Part shown: piece after piece, positions 63,590 through 64,000 of the stretch
How the letters are laid out: each line of letters starts with the position of its first letter
How positions within the stretch are numbered: the first letter of the stretch is position 1
Assembly (NCBI GenBank): GCA_039105265.1
Contig: JAPFFF010000004.1
Coordinates: forward strand, 5,332,001-5,396,000
DNA length: 64,000 nt
Reading direction: 5' to 3'
Source of the DNA: Tritrichomonas musculus
Taxonomy: Eukaryota > Parabasalia > Tritrichomonadida > Tritrichomonadidae
Made by a program: the position numbers and the translations under genes
The notes under the pieces: model-generated
Database searches by the model: none
What the model was told of the DNA's origin: nothing
What the model saw: the letters and a program-made list of their open reading frames with translations, nothing else

Positions 63590-63772
63590 TATTAGGGGTT
63601 TTTCGAAAAAAATACAATTTTTCAGAAAAAAGTTGATTTTTTGGAAACATTTTTGTGAATTTATTTGACCGGACGATCAAAAATCATTCAAAATGTTTTC
63701 CGAAAAAACTGCTTTTTTCGGAAAAACTTTATTTTTTAAGCAAAAAGTATTTTTTTCGAAAAACCCCTATTA
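63590..63772. mobile_element. 173-bp inverted-repeat element
   Basis: TAGGGGTTTTTCGAAAAAAA... at 63593-63615 is the exact complement of 63747-63769 (23 of 23). TATTA flanks both sides of the GGGG...CCCC core, so the duplication is TATTA or TA. No coding capacity. It is a MITE by structure. Confidence 0.75.
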
Positions 63773-64000
63773 TCAACCAGCTTATATTGTTTTGAAATGT
63801 TCAAGTTGAATCATTAGTTCAATATTGAATTAACATAAAATTTTCTAAATAGATAAATTTTGGACTAAAATATATGGCATAAAGTCGAAGTTAATATATC
63901 AATCCTAAAAACAAACCAACTTTTTGAGATGAGGTTTCAAATAACTGAAAATTCTAATTACCGAAAATTTCAAAATCATATAAATTGAAGTCTGAAAATA
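63773..64000. other. AT-rich spacer to the right edge
   Basis: ACTTTTTGAGATGAGG near 63919 resembles the end of the imperfect inverted pair at 58319-58428, so an element may begin here and leave the window. Nothing else is seen. Confidence 0.4.

Overview
The window looks like a piece of a parabasalid (trichomonad) nuclear genome, most like Tritrichomonas. The evidence is the very AT-rich intergenic DNA, the absence of visible introns, TCAYW (Inr-type) motifs just upstream of several start codons, and the gene content: TKL-like kinases fused to Sel1, ankyrin or BspA-type leucine-rich repeats, a papain-family protease, a membrane subtilisin, a tetraspanin-like protein, a tubulin-tyrosine-ligase-like protein and a Polinton/Maverick. 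The genus is an inference. No rRNA, tRNA or CRISPR array was recognised.

Layout. 1-9.5 kb: the 3' end of a kinase gene, a decayed transmembrane cyclic-nucleotide phosphodiesterase, a UBR-box zinc-finger protein, a kinase pseudogene, a TTLL-like protein that has lost its catalytic residues, and a membrane-bound M28 peptidase. 9.5-13 kb: gene-free, with two non-autonomous DNA transposons and a gene relic between them. 13-25 kb: a BspA-type LRR protein, a kinase-coiled coil-LRR protein, a cathepsin L-like protease and a kinase-Sel1-coiled coil protein. 25-35 kb: mostly a graveyard, with a 21-bp minisatellite, an actin relic, a short kinase relic, a third transposon, a long decayed kinase-Sel1 gene, an LRR relic and a kinase N-lobe relic. 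35.3-36.1 kb: a tetraspanin-like gene, followed by two short transposons with clear 8-bp target duplications. About 39.2-50.7 kb: a broken Polinton (integrase, packaging ATPase, capsid protein, protein-primed DNA polymerase, two HNH endonucleases and unnamed parts), bracketed by two GC-rich hairpin-forming islands. 51-57 kb: a small unknown gene, a further transposon, an RCC1-repeat protein and an ankyrin-like/pseudokinase protein. 57-64 kb: a Ras-like relic, a 98-bp mini-transposon, a subtilisin gene interrupted by one TAG codon, a BTB-type relic and a last short inverted-repeat element.

How it fits together. Host genes that look intact are signalling proteins with protein-protein interaction repeats, proteases and membrane proteins. 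At least a dozen other host genes in the same 64 kb are broken to different degrees, and about eight small transposons plus one Polinton sit between them. This is the picture of fast gene-family birth and death in a transposon-rich genome. The least described content is the set of small transposons with target-site duplications, the catalytically dead TTLL and kinase family members, and the GC-rich islands at the Polinton borders. All family assignments come from reading motifs by eye. No database search was run.
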